From the NCBI GenBank assembly GCA_021796055.1, contig JAJYOS010000001.1:1-30034 (forward strand): a stretch of DNA of 30,034 nt. Direction: 5' to 3'. This DNA is from Bacteroidota bacterium (GTDB taxonomy: Bacteria > Bacteroidota > Kryptoniia > Kryptoniales > JAKASW01). The notes under the pieces are model-generated. The model saw only the letters and a program-made list of their open reading frames with translations, was not told the origin of the DNA and did not search any database. Shown in pieces: positions 1 to 7,743 of the stretch; positions within the stretch are counted from its first letter, which is position 1, and each line of letters starts with the position of its first letter. A program made the position numbers and the translations under genes.

Positions 1-27
1 ATAGATCCGTGGAGCCCACGAAACCGC
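1..27. repeat. Left arm of a perfect 27-bp inverted repeat
   Basis: Bases 1-27 are the exact reverse complement of 3665-3691; the match fails at base 28 and may extend left of the window. The block contains a small hairpin (cgtgg-agc-ccacg). Both copies lie in coding-like DNA of unrelated genes, which is abnormal for a dispersed repeat and raises the possibility of a chimeric contig end. Confidence 0.9.
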
Positions 28-792
28 TGGCTGCTTGGACTTAAGGAAGAGTCGGGTGCCGTCACCTACAATTACGGCGAAGTCGGGACGTTCGGAGTCG
101 GTTTCATTACGTTCGGCGTAAACGATATCCCCGCCGACAGGGACCTCCTCCCCGCGAACCTGGCATCGCTCCAGATCGACAAACAGACGTCGGCGACGTA
201 CAATTATAACGACATGGCGTTCGTCGTCTCGTACGCAAGACACGTCACGGATCTCCTTTCACTCGGGGTCAACGTGAAGTACCTGAGCGAGACGATAGAC
301 AACATGTCGGTCGGCGCATTCGCGGTCGACCTCGGCTCGAATTACCAGATCACTTCGTTCTGGGATATCGGGGCGAGCATGACCAACCTCGGATCCGACA
401 TAAAATACTACGACATTTCCTCGCCTATACCTCTGACGTTTTCAGTCGGGACGTCCTTCCATCACAGTTTCTCGGATGAACTGGGCGGCGCGTTGTATCT
501 CGACGTCGTGCAGCCGCAGGATCTGTCGCAGCTCTTTTATACCGGAGTGGACATAAACCTGATGAAGATGTTCGACGTACGGGCAGGCTACAAGTTCAAC
601 TACTCGGACACGAAGGACGCGGGAAATTCGCTCCGCGCTCCGATACAGACGAGCATCGAAGGTCTGTCCGCGGGTATCGGCGCGAACGTAAACCTGGCGG
701 ATTACAACCTGAGATTCGATTACTCTTTCACACAAATGAGCATCCTGAACGATGTTCACAGATTCACGTTAAGCTTTAATTGGGGTAAATAG
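1..792 (+). CDS. PorV/PorQ-family outer-membrane barrel protein, 3' part (5' end outside window)
   Basis: The reading frame is open from base 1 to the TAG at 790-792, giving 263 residues with no start inside the window that suits the family. The protein is a run of alternating hydrophobic/polar strands rich in Tyr, Asn and Gly (for example GTFGVGFITFGVNDIPA near residue 31) and ends in an aromatic barrel strand, FTLSFNWGK. This pattern fits the PorV/PorQ (UPF0164-like) outer-membrane proteins, some of which assist type IX secretion; PorV itself binds SprA, which is encoded 8.5 kb downstream. Many FCB genomes carry several paralogues, so a true PorV role is not established. The N-terminal signal peptide is missing. 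The first nine codons lie in a 27-bp block that recurs inverted at 3665-3691, so the extreme 5' end may not be the native sequence of this gene. Confidence 0.65.
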   Translation: MDPWSPRNRWLLGLKEESGAVTYNYGEVGTFGVGFITFGVNDIPADRDLLPANLASLQIDKQTSATYNYNDMAFVVSYARHVTDLLSLGVNVKYLSETIDNMSVGAFAVDLGSNYQITSFWDIGASMTNLGSDIKYYDISSPIPLTFSVGTSFHHSFSDELGGALYLDVVQPQDLSQLFYTGVDINLMKMFDVRAGYKFNYSDTKDAGNSLRAPIQTSIEGLSAGIGANVNLADYNLRFDYSFTQMSILNDVHRFTLSFNWGK

Positions 793-805
793 CTAGCCAG
801 CAACC

Positions 806-840
806 GTGCCCCGTCGATACCCTGGCGGGGCACATTTTAT
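806..840 (+). terminator. Rho-independent terminator after the barrel gene
   Basis: An 8-bp perfect GC-rich stem (gtgccccg at 806-813 with cggggcac at 826-833) with a 12-nt loop is followed by attttat. It starts 13 bp after the stop codon of the barrel gene, so it probably ends that transcript. Confidence 0.75.
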
Positions 841-954
841 ATCCACAGATTCCATCCTACAATAATGTCAGCCCTTCGGGCTTCTGCCACGATTAATCCA
901 GATGTGAAACGTCACTTTCAAGAAGTGATACCGCGCTTTTACCCCCACGAACCC

Positions 955-990
955 GTCATCGCGAGTGTCGCGCGAGCGACACATGGCGAT
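955..990. repeat. Palindromic intergenic repeat (GTCATTGCGAG-like)
   Basis: A perfect 7-bp stem (gtgtcgc 965-971, gcgacac 976-982) is capped by the GNRA-type loop gcga. It is enclosed by a second stem (atcgc 958-962 with gcgat 986-990). The flanks gtcatcgcgag and ggcgatc resemble the intergenic palindromes of the GTCATTGCGAG...GCAATC type seen in many bacterial genomes. Membership in that family is from memory, not a search. It lies in the 449-bp spacer 793-1241, where I see no convincing gene. Confidence 0.5.
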
Positions 991-1040
991 CCTATACTCG
1001 AAACCTGTTCCCCTTCCGTCTTCCCGGCCGGGACAAGCCT

Positions 1041-1112
1041 AAACACAGAGACCCGAGAGGCACAGAGAAGATCAATTTCCTTCCCTGCGTCTCAGTGTCT
1101 CCCGTGGCTTTT
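1041..1112. repeat. Imperfect inverted repeat, CACAGAG-type intergenic repeat debris
   Basis: A purine-rich arm with acacagagac...ggcacagagaag (about 1043-1070) is followed by a pyrimidine-rich arm (about 1079-1108) carrying cttccctgcgtctcagtgtc. The second arm reads as a degenerate reverse complement of the first. Such cacagagrcacagag phrases recur between genes in many bacterial genomes. A related phrase occurs at about 17805-17838. Confidence 0.45.
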
Positions 1113-1241
1113 CTGCCAATTGTTCTTTCTCCCCCTGCAGTCTAAATTTCTAAGAATCATGGCGGGCACCATCGACATTCCAGGCGTAAACGGGGGCGGC
1201 TTACTCCCTGCACTTCCATCCTTACCTCGAAAGGAAAACTC

Positions 1242-2570
1242 ATGAAAGACTTTTTCCGGTTCGAAGAATACCACACCGACTTCAAAACCGAAGTGATCGC
1301 CGGCACGACCAGCTTCCTCGCGGCGATGTATATTATCGTAGTCAATCCGGCAATCATCTCTTCTACCGGAATGCCGTTCAGCGGAGTCCTCACCGCAACC
1401 GTGCTGGTATGCGCGTTCAGCTCGATAGCCATGGGCCTCTACGCCCGCACCCCGATCCTGGTCGCGCCCGGAATGGGGATAAATGCATTCTTCACGTACA
1501 CGATCGTAATAGGAATGGGAGTGAAATGGGAAACCGCGCTGGGCACTGTCTTCTGGTCGGGCGTAATCTTCATGATCCTCTCCGTCCTTAACGTCAGGAA
1601 TTCGATCGTCCGCGCCATCCCGAGACAGATGCGTTTCGCGGTCTCATCCGGGATCGGACTATTCATCACGTTCATCGGGCTCACTGACGCCTCGTTCATC
1701 GTCCGTAACCCCGCCACGCTGGTAGGCTTCAACAGGCTCAATCCGATCACGGTCACATTCATAATCGGCCTGATGATCACGTCGATCCTCTTTGCGAAAA
1801 GAGTCAGGGGGGCCATGATTCTAGGGATCACATCGACGACTCTCCTCGCGATACCGATAGGGCGGCTCTACGGCGACGCGTCCGCTATCACTTCCGGCGT
1901 TCCGACGCTGGTAACCTGGAAGGGACTCCTCGCCTTCCCCGACTTCGGTATGCTGATGAAGCTCGACCTTCTCGGTTCGCTTCAATACGCCATGTTGCCG
2001 GTAATATTCGTCTTCCTGTTTACCGGCATGTTCGATTCGTTATCAACGTTTATCGGCGTCGCGGAGGCAGGCGGGCTCGTCGATGAGAACGGCGAACCGA
2101 GATATCTCAAGAGGGCGTTGATAGCCGATGCATTCTCCACGATGATATCGGGAATCTTCGGAACGAGTTCGGGTACGGCATACATCGAGTCCGCAACCGG
2201 TATCGCAGAGGGAGGAAGGACAGGGTTGACCGCGATAACAGCGGGGCTCTTGTTTCTGCCGTTCATGTTCCTGTCGCCTCTATTGTCTGTGGTTCCGCGT
2301 ATCGCGACGGCTCCGGCATTGGTGCTTGTCGGAGCGTTCATGATGAAACCGGTGTTGAATATCAACTGGGGGAAGCTCGATGACGCGTTTCCCGCATTCC
2401 TTGCCATGATACTCATCCCGCTTACGTACTCGATAACACAGGGAATCATCTGGGGATTCATCTCCTGGACCGTGATAAAGCTGGCGCTTGGGAAGCGATC
2501 CGAAGTGAGCTGGATGCTGATCGTGATAGATGTCTTCGCAGTGGCGGCCGTGATTCTCGGATATAAATGA
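1242..2570 (+). CDS. NCS2/AzgA-family purine permease (adenine/guanine/hypoxanthine type)
   Basis: This 442-residue polytopic inner-membrane protein is full length for the AzgA-like branch of the nucleobase-cation symporter 2 family, which imports hypoxanthine, guanine or adenine, usually with protons. Diagnostic segments are VNPAI (34-38), APGMGINAFF (75-84), FDSLSTFIGV (264-273) and GTSSGTAYIESATG (307-320); the last two carry the substrate-site acidic residues of the family. About 12-14 hydrophobic segments are visible. The ATG is preceded by aagga six bases upstream (1231-1235). It stands alone after a repeat-rich spacer, with no purine enzyme beside it, so the exact substrate cannot be read from context. 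Family assignment is firm; substrate is inference. Confidence 0.92.
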   Translation: MKDFFRFEEYHTDFKTEVIAGTTSFLAAMYIIVVNPAIISSTGMPFSGVLTATVLVCAFSSIAMGLYARTPILVAPGMGINAFFTYTIVIGMGVKWETALGTVFWSGVIFMILSVLNVRNSIVRAIPRQMRFAVSSGIGLFITFIGLTDASFIVRNPATLVGFNRLNPITVTFIIGLMITSILFAKRVRGAMILGITSTTLLAIPIGRLYGDASAITSGVPTLVTWKGLLAFPDFGMLMKLDLLGSLQYAMLPVIFVFLFTGMFDSLSTFIGVAEAGGLVDENGEPRYLKRALIADAFSTMISGIFGTSSGTAYIESATGIAEGGRTGLTAITAGLLFLPFMFLSPLLSVVPRIATAPALVLVGAFMMKPVLNINWGKLDDAFPAFLAMILIPLTYSITQGIIWGFISWTVIKLALGKRSEVSWMLIVIDVFAVAAVILGYK

Positions 2571-2822
2571 TGGGGAGATGCGATAGGCCGCCCTTATTTG
2601 GCCGGATGCCGCCAGGTTTTAAGGAACCAAAGGAGGACCGTTTCTGCGCCGCTTTCCCGCCGCTTTGGCCGATTCGAGGTGGCAGAACGCGCCCCGGAAT
2701 CGTGCGGTATCAGATTCCCAGAAATGGGCTGCTCCTATCTTGATTTGAATGTTTCCCGACGATTATTTAAAATATCGCCGGAAATCGAGTCGTGAATATT
2801 TAAGCTGCACAGGAGTTTTCGG

Positions 2823-3644
2823 ATGAACAACGAGCTTCGCGATAATACCATCGTATATTTTACATTGCCTACGGTTCTACTCATTCTGGTTACGAGCCTC
2901 GGCGGGCTTTTCTATGAAAGCACATACGCCCGCGAGACGCCCGCGTGGGTGGCACAGGCCATCGGGCAGGATATAATCGACCTGGTTCTCATAATACCGG
3001 TGCTGCTCATATCTGCGCTTCTCGTCGGGGCGGGAAAGAGGTCCGCTTTCTTCGTGTGGCTGGGCGCGATGACCTACACGGCATACACATTCGTGATATA
3101 TTCGTTCGGGGTCCATTTCAATACGCTGTTCTTAATCTACTGCTGGACGCTCGGACTCGCGGTATATGCAATCCTCACACTTACAGTTAAGGTTACGCCT
3201 GCGGCGGTCAAGCGCTGGTTCGATGAGACCAGACATGAGCACCTGACCTCGTTCTTCGTCCTGACAGCAGGAGTAATATTTTACCTGATGTGGCTCAAGG
3301 AAGATTTGCCGGCAATGATAAGCAACGAGGCGCCGGCTAGCCTGCGGGCGATGGGTTTGCTGACAAATCCTATACATGTCCTCGACCTCTCGATCATCCT
3401 CCCCGGATTCGTTATTACGTCCATCCTCCTCTTGAAGAAGCATGCATTCGGATATCTATTCGCGCCTGTCCTGCTGGTCTTCGCCACGCTCATGGACATT
3501 ACCATAGCGGCTCTCGTCGTGGTAATGGAAATGAGGGGGATCAACAACAGCGTCACGGTGGCGGTTCTTTTCGCGTTATTCGCATTGGTCTGCCTGACCG
3601 TGCTGGCGGTCTTTCTGAGACACATGAGGAAGCCGGTAATCTAA
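2823..3644 (+). CDS. Polytopic membrane protein of unknown function (8 predicted TM)
   Basis: I do not recognise this 273-residue protein. It shows about eight hydrophobic helices, at roughly residues 10-30, 48-68, 74-95, 99-121, 143-158, 187-205, 208-236 and 243-265. Between helices 4 and 5 is a charged loop (KRWFDETRHEH), and the C-terminal tail is basic (RHMRKP). There is no signal peptide, heme pattern or obvious catalytic motif. An agga sequence about eight bases before the ATG supports the start, and composition matches the neighbours. The gene stands between the purine permease and a broken redox gene; its stop codon is only a few bases before the remnant's recognisable sequence. A transporter or sensor-like integral protein is possible, but no function is assigned. 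Confidence 0.75.
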   Translation: MNNELRDNTIVYFTLPTVLLILVTSLGGLFYESTYARETPAWVAQAIGQDIIDLVLIIPVLLISALLVGAGKRSAFFVWLGAMTYTAYTFVIYSFGVHFNTLFLIYCWTLGLAVYAILTLTVKVTPAAVKRWFDETRHEHLTSFFVLTAGVIFYLMWLKEDLPAMISNEAPASLRAMGLLTNPIHVLDLSIILPGFVITSILLLKKHAFGYLFAPVLLVFATLMDITIAALVVVMEMRGINNSVTVAVLFALFALVCLTVLAVFLRHMRKPVI

Positions 3645-3650
3645 ACACAG

Positions 3651-3836
3651 GAGGCTTTCACCATGCGGTTTCGTGGGCTCCACGGATCTATTCTCTGCAG
3701 GGAGCTCCTGTGAACAGATCTGACGACCGAAGAGGGCCAGCGGGAGCTGAAAGACAGGGACCTGCTCAACACCGTATGCGCCAAATGCGTTCGTGACGCA
3801 GCAACGATCGTCGAAGATTTAGTCACGGAGAAATAG
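3651..3836 (+). pseudogene. C-terminal remnant of a C_GCAxxG_C_C redox-protein gene with an in-frame TGA
   Basis: Reading frame 3 gives FRGLHGSILCRELL, then TGA (3711-3713), then TDLTTEEGQRELKDRDLL, NTVCAKCVRDAATIVEDL and a TAG at 3834-3836. This matches the C-terminal half of the C_GCAxxG_C_C (putative redox-active) family, whose members typically read GSxxCRELLGxD...TxEG...CxxCVxDAAxIxE. The N-terminal half with the GCAxxG cluster is absent. The TGA sits where the family has Gly (GGA to TGA is one change), so selenocysteine is unlikely. An ATG at 3663 has an aggagg eight bases upstream, but it would give only a 16-residue peptide. The inverted 27-bp repeat covers 3665-3691 of the remnant. 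I infer a truncated, decaying gene; an assembly fault is the alternative. Confidence 0.7.
3665..3691. repeat. Right arm of the 27-bp inverted repeat
   Basis: Exact reverse complement of bases 1-27. Here the sequence belongs naturally to the redox-protein remnant, encoding RFRGLHGSI on the plus strand. The copy at base 1 is therefore the more suspicious one. Confidence 0.9.
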
Positions 3837-3872
3837 GTTGCGGCAAAAGGAGACGAGAACTATTTTTCGTCA

Positions 3873-5153
3873 ATGGTTGCACATCCGCCCTCCTTCGCCT
3901 GGTTCATAAGCGCTGCGGGAAATCTTGCTGCTGTTGCCGCTGTCGCCGGCATCGTCGTCATGGTAGCCCTGGGAGTGCGCGTTTCACCGATCGAGCAGAA
4001 GATCGGGCTGGACCGCGTGTACCGCTACCACAAAGTCCTCGGCGTGGCCGTGGTCCTGCTGTTCATCGGACATGGCCTTTTGCGAACGCTGGCTTTCTCT
4101 TTACGAAACGGCGGGAAGTGGGACTGGTCGTTCCTCTTTTACCTGAGCCCGAAAAGGCCGGCCCTGCTGCTCGGCCACCTCGCCATTTATGCGCTCGTTA
4201 TCGTTGCCGCTACTGCGTTAGCGGGGCGACACAGGATCGGCTTCAGATCGTGGAAATCCATTCACTTGCTCGTTTACCCGATAGTTGCTGTTGCGTTCGC
4301 CCATGTCCTGCTGGAAAGCAGCCGCGATCTCGCTTCGCCAAAGAGTTTCGGAATTCTGGCATTACTTGCGATACCGCTGTCAGGTCTTTATGCCTACCGG
4401 ATCAGCTATGTGATCCGGCGCGAACGGGAGGGCACATGGCTCGTCTCGCATCTCGTCAGGGAGACGGCTGACACGACTACGCTTGTGATCTCGCGATCCC
4501 AGGGAGCCGGCAAGTTTGCGGGGAGGAGGGCGGGTCAATTTGCGATAATAAGAGTTCGGGAAGGAAGGAGATGGAGCGACCCGCACCCTTTTACGATTTC
4601 ATGTCCTCCCGGCTCGCCCAACCTTGCTTTTACGATCAAATCTGCCGGCCGCTTCACGTCAGCAATCCCGTCCCTGGCGCCGGGGACGCCGGTGCTTTGC
4701 GAAGGACCGTACGGCATTTTCAGCGTCGATTTCGCAAGCGAACCGGATGTTGTAATGATTTGCGGGGGTGTCGGCATAACACCGTTTCTGAGTTCAATCC
4801 GTCACGCCGTCGCTATCGGTTCAAAGACACACATCATATTGCTGTGCGGCAACAGGGAATTTGACGACATCATTGCCGGAGAAGAGTTGCGCGCTGCTGC
4901 CGAGCGTATACCTCTGCATATCGTTCACGTTCTCAGCAGGCCCCCTCATGACGGCCTACCTTCTTCAAGCGAGAAAATCATCTTCGAAAGAGGACACATC
5001 GACGGCGACATCTTGAAAAAGCACATCCGTTCGGCAGAGGCTTCCTTCTATCTTTGCGGACCACAGAAGATGCAGGAGGATGTACTTCTGGCACTGGAGA
5101 AAAGTCTGCTGATTCCGAGAGCCGCGGTGAAACGCGAGCTGTTTTTCTATTGA
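3873..5153 (+). CDS. Ferric-reductase-like flavocytochrome (membrane heme domain plus FAD/NAD domain)
   Basis: This 426-residue protein joins an N-terminal ferric-reductase-like membrane domain (about 1-180, five to six helices) to a ferredoxin-NADP reductase module. Candidate heme ligands are His53, His67, His131 and His144, the last two 13 residues apart in one helix. The FAD motif HPFTIS is at 238-243, GPYG at 278-281, the nucleotide-binding GGVGITP at 298-304 and the C-terminal CGPQKM at 395-400. Together these should move electrons from NAD(P)H through FAD and b-hemes across the membrane, to iron or oxygen; the acceptor is unknown. The ATG at 3873 is the first in frame after the remnant's stop, but the nearest ribosome site (aaaggaga, 3846-3853) is about 20 bases away, so the start is not certain. 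The gene upstream is the redox-protein remnant. Confidence 0.88.
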   Translation: MVAHPPSFAWFISAAGNLAAVAAVAGIVVMVALGVRVSPIEQKIGLDRVYRYHKVLGVAVVLLFIGHGLLRTLAFSLRNGGKWDWSFLFYLSPKRPALLLGHLAIYALVIVAATALAGRHRIGFRSWKSIHLLVYPIVAVAFAHVLLESSRDLASPKSFGILALLAIPLSGLYAYRISYVIRREREGTWLVSHLVRETADTTTLVISRSQGAGKFAGRRAGQFAIIRVREGRRWSDPHPFTISCPPGSPNLAFTIKSAGRFTSAIPSLAPGTPVLCEGPYGIFSVDFASEPDVVMICGGVGITPFLSSIRHAVAIGSKTHIILLCGNREFDDIIAGEELRAAAERIPLHIVHVLSRPPHDGLPSSSEKIIFERGHIDGDILKKHIRSAEASFYLCGPQKMQEDVLLALEKSLLIPRAAVKRELFFY

Positions 5154-5178
5154 CAGCCTCTCTCCGACTCATGATTAT
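5150..5178 (+). promoter_or_regulatory. Candidate sigma70-type promoter for proBA
   Basis: A perfect TTGACA (5150-5155), overlapping the stop codon of the flavocytochrome gene, is followed after 17 bases by gattat (5173-5178), about 40 bases before the proB start. The -35 is ideal and the -10 is moderate. It is read from consensus only. Confidence 0.4.
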
Positions 5179-5218
5179 TCCCCGCCTCCGTCATATATTA
5201 TGAAAATCAGAGAGATGA

Positions 5219-6352
5219 ATGCATCAGCCGAATTATTTACTTCCAAGAAGAAGCAAGATCGTCATAAAAATAGGAACCAATCTTTTAGCAGATAAGACAC
5301 GCGGCATCGACACTGGAATGATCGACTCGATTGCCAGGAGTGTCTCCGCGATCCGCGATTCCGGAAACAAAGTAGCCATAGTCAGTTCCGGCGCGATAGG
5401 CGCCGGCGTGGCGGCGATGCGGCTGCGGGAGCGGCCGCGCACGATTCCCGAGAAGCAAGCTACCGCCGCCGTAGGCCAGCCGCTTCTTATGGAGGCTTAC
5501 GAAAGAGCATTTCGCAGGCATTCACAGCAGATCGCTCAGCTCCTCCTCACAAAGGACGATTTCTCGGACCGTGCAAGGTATGTGAACGCGAGAAACACAT
5601 TCGCCTCACTTTTCGAGAAGGGGGTAGTACCGGTAATCAACGAGAACGACACCGTTGCCGTCGAGGAAATCAAGCTCGGGGACAACGACAATCTCTCAGC
5701 GATGGTCGCCTCGCTTATCGACGCGTCGATGCTTGTTATACTATCGGATGTCGACGGGCTTTATACCGCGGATCCTGCGCACGACAGGAGCGCGGAACTC
5801 ATACGTGTAGTCGAGAAGATCACTCCGCTGGTGGAGCGCTATGCGAAGAAAACCGGGAGCGAACTGAGCACGGGCGGAATGGCGACGAAGGTCCAGGCGG
5901 CCAGGCGCTGTGTCGCATCCGGAATCGCCGTTATAATAACGAACGGGAAAAAATCAGGAGCGATCGAACGGGCGCTTTCAGGCAGCGCAGACGGCACCAT
6001 CTTCCTACCCGCCGACAAGAGACTTTCCAAGAGGAAACAGTGGATCGGATTCGTTTCACACACAAAGGGAGCGCTGGTCGTCGACGACGGCGCGAAGAAC
6101 GCAATCCTCAGGAAGAACAAGAGCCTCCTCCCTTCCGGCATAACCGAGATACGCGGCAACTTCGGGGCGCGCGACATAGTTTCCATCCTCGATGCCGCCG
6201 GAACACAGATCGGGAATGGGATCACGAGCTACTCTTCCGCCGAACTCAGCAAGATAAAAGGACGGAAGAGCACGGAAATAGAATCTCTTCTCCACAGGAA
6301 AGCACCGGCAGAGGTAATTCACCGGGATAATCTCGCCCCGACGGGAGAATAA
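5219..6352 (+). CDS. proB: Glutamate 5-kinase (ProB) with C-terminal PUA domain
   Basis: ProB phosphorylates L-glutamate with ATP to gamma-glutamyl phosphate, the first step of proline synthesis. The 377 residues match the long two-domain form. The amino-acid-kinase domain carries IKIGTN (16-21), SSGAIGAG (56-63), NENDTVA (141-147), SDVDGLY (176-182) and STGGMATK (217-224). A PUA domain follows from about residue 280. The chosen ATG gives MHQPNYLLPRRSKIVIKIGT; an ATG four bases earlier is in another frame. The ribosome site is weak (agagag). proA follows 31 bp later in the same direction, the usual proBA pairing, because the product is unstable and passed on directly. Proline feedback is typical of the kinase domain family. 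Confidence 0.97.
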   Translation: MHQPNYLLPRRSKIVIKIGTNLLADKTRGIDTGMIDSIARSVSAIRDSGNKVAIVSSGAIGAGVAAMRLRERPRTIPEKQATAAVGQPLLMEAYERAFRRHSQQIAQLLLTKDDFSDRARYVNARNTFASLFEKGVVPVINENDTVAVEEIKLGDNDNLSAMVASLIDASMLVILSDVDGLYTADPAHDRSAELIRVVEKITPLVERYAKKTGSELSTGGMATKVQAARRCVASGIAVIITNGKKSGAIERALSGSADGTIFLPADKRLSKRKQWIGFVSHTKGALVVDDGAKNAILRKNKSLLPSGITEIRGNFGARDIVSILDAAGTQIGNGITSYSSAELSKIKGRKSTEIESLLHRKAPAEVIHRDNLAPTGE

Positions 6353-6383
6353 GTATAATTAGAAGCAATGGAATAACGAAACA

Positions 6384-7637
6384 ATGGATAATATTAGAAT
6401 AGAGAAGAAGGCGGAATCGGTCAAGAAGGCGAGCGCCGCGCTGTACACGGCCGCTACATCCAGGAAGAATGCCCTGCTGAACGCGATCACGAGAAGACTT
6501 CGGGAAGAATCCGATGCGGTCAGGAGGGAAAACGAGAAGGACCTGGCAAACGCAAAGAAGGCGGGTATTTCAGCCGTGCTTCTCGACAGGCTGACGCTTA
6601 ATGAGAAGCGGATCGGCCAGATGATTGCCGGAGTGAAGGATGTAATTGCCCTCCCCGACCCGGTAGGTGAAATAGTCGGGCGGAAGAGACGTCCGAACGG
6701 CCTCGTAATCGAGAAGGTGCGGGTGCCGCTCGGAGCCGTCGGCATTATATATGAATCGAGGCCGAACGTCACCGTCGATGCGGCAGTGCTCTGCCTCAAG
6801 GCCGGAAACGCGGTCCTCCTCCGCGGTGGATCAGAGGCAATTCACAGTAATGCGAAACTCGTCGAAATCATCAGGAAATCGCTCAAAGACGTCGGCCTCC
6901 CGGCCGGTTGCGTGGAATTCATAGACACGCCGGACCGCAAGGCGGTCGCGGTCATGCTGAAGCAGGACCGCTATCTCGACATAATAATCCCGCGCGGGAG
7001 CCAGAAGCTCATAAAGTACATACAGGATAACTCAAGCGTCCCGGTCATAGCCCACGGCGAGGGGAACTGCCATGTCTATGTCGACAATTCTGCGGACCTC
7101 CGGAAAGCGGAAGAGATCGTATTCAACGCGAAGGTGCAGCGCCCCTCCGTCTGCAACGCCGCGGAGAAACTTCTCGTCCACGAGAACATAGCGAAGAAAT
7201 TCCTGCCGGTCGTGTCGGAAAGACTGCGATCTGCGGGAGTGGAGCTCCGTGGGGACCCGAAGACACGTTCGATCGTGAAGTATGTGATCCCGGCGGCGGA
7301 AGACGACTGGTACCGCGAGTACCTCGAGTTAAAGATGGCAGTGAAGGTGGTGAAGGACGTCGACGAGGCAATCGCGCACATAAACCGCTACGGCTCTCAT
7401 CATTCCGACTCGATAGTGACCGGGAATAAATCGAACGGAGAAAAATTCCTCCGCAAAGTCGACTCGGCAGCGGTCTACGTCAATGCCTCCACACGGTTTA
7501 CGGACGGGTTCGAGTTCGGGCTCGGCGCGGAGATCGGCATCAGCACTCAGAAGCTCCATGCGCGCGGACCGATGGGACTCGCGGAATTGACAAGCACGAA
7601 GTTCGTGGTGCACGGCAGCGGACAAGTGAGGAAGTAA
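6384..7637 (+). CDS. proA: Gamma-glutamyl phosphate reductase (ProA)
   Basis: ProA reduces gamma-glutamyl phosphate with NADPH to glutamate-5-semialdehyde, which cyclises to pyrroline-5-carboxylate. The 417-residue protein is the usual length. It is an aldehyde-dehydrogenase-fold enzyme with the family block VPLGAVGIIYESRPNVTVDA (114-133), the glycine-rich LLRGGSEA (145-152), PRGSQKLI (203-210) and the catalytic cysteine in QRPSVCNAAE (Cys257). The C-terminal substrate-site block FTDGFEFGLGAEIGIST is intact. It follows proB by 31 bp and probably shares its transcript. No proC is present in the window. No clear terminator follows; the 106 bp to tam contain only weak dyads. Confidence 0.97.
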   Translation: MDNIRIEKKAESVKKASAALYTAATSRKNALLNAITRRLREESDAVRRENEKDLANAKKAGISAVLLDRLTLNEKRIGQMIAGVKDVIALPDPVGEIVGRKRRPNGLVIEKVRVPLGAVGIIYESRPNVTVDAAVLCLKAGNAVLLRGGSEAIHSNAKLVEIIRKSLKDVGLPAGCVEFIDTPDRKAVAVMLKQDRYLDIIIPRGSQKLIKYIQDNSSVPVIAHGEGNCHVYVDNSADLRKAEEIVFNAKVQRPSVCNAAEKLLVHENIAKKFLPVVSERLRSAGVELRGDPKTRSIVKYVIPAAEDDWYREYLELKMAVKVVKDVDEAIAHINRYGSHHSDSIVTGNKSNGEKFLRKVDSAAVYVNASTRFTDGFEFGLGAEIGISTQKLHARGPMGLAELTSTKFVVHGSGQVRK

Positions 7638-7743
7638 GGGGGATAATGGAATGGTCGACCAATGGATTGATGGAGAGGTAAGTTCCATGAGGAAGGGCCT
7701 TTGAGGACAACCGAAAACAATCAAAAATGACAGAGACTTATAG

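Noticed and set aside
865..1245. 126-codon plus-strand frame before the purine permease
   Set aside because: It spans intergenic palindromes and repeat arms, has no family resemblance, and overlaps the permease start.
2598..2795. 65-codon frame between the permease and the 8-TM protein
   Set aside because: No ATG start, no ribosome site and no recognisable motif.
3711..3713. In-frame TGA in the redox-gene remnant read as selenocysteine
   Set aside because: The position is Gly in the family, the gene also lacks its N-terminal half, and no selenocysteine element is apparent; a nonsense mutation is simpler.
3641..3826. 61-codon minus-strand frame sharing IDPWSPRNR with the first gene
   Set aside because: The sharing is only the 27-bp inverted repeat read on the other strand; the rest has no protein character.
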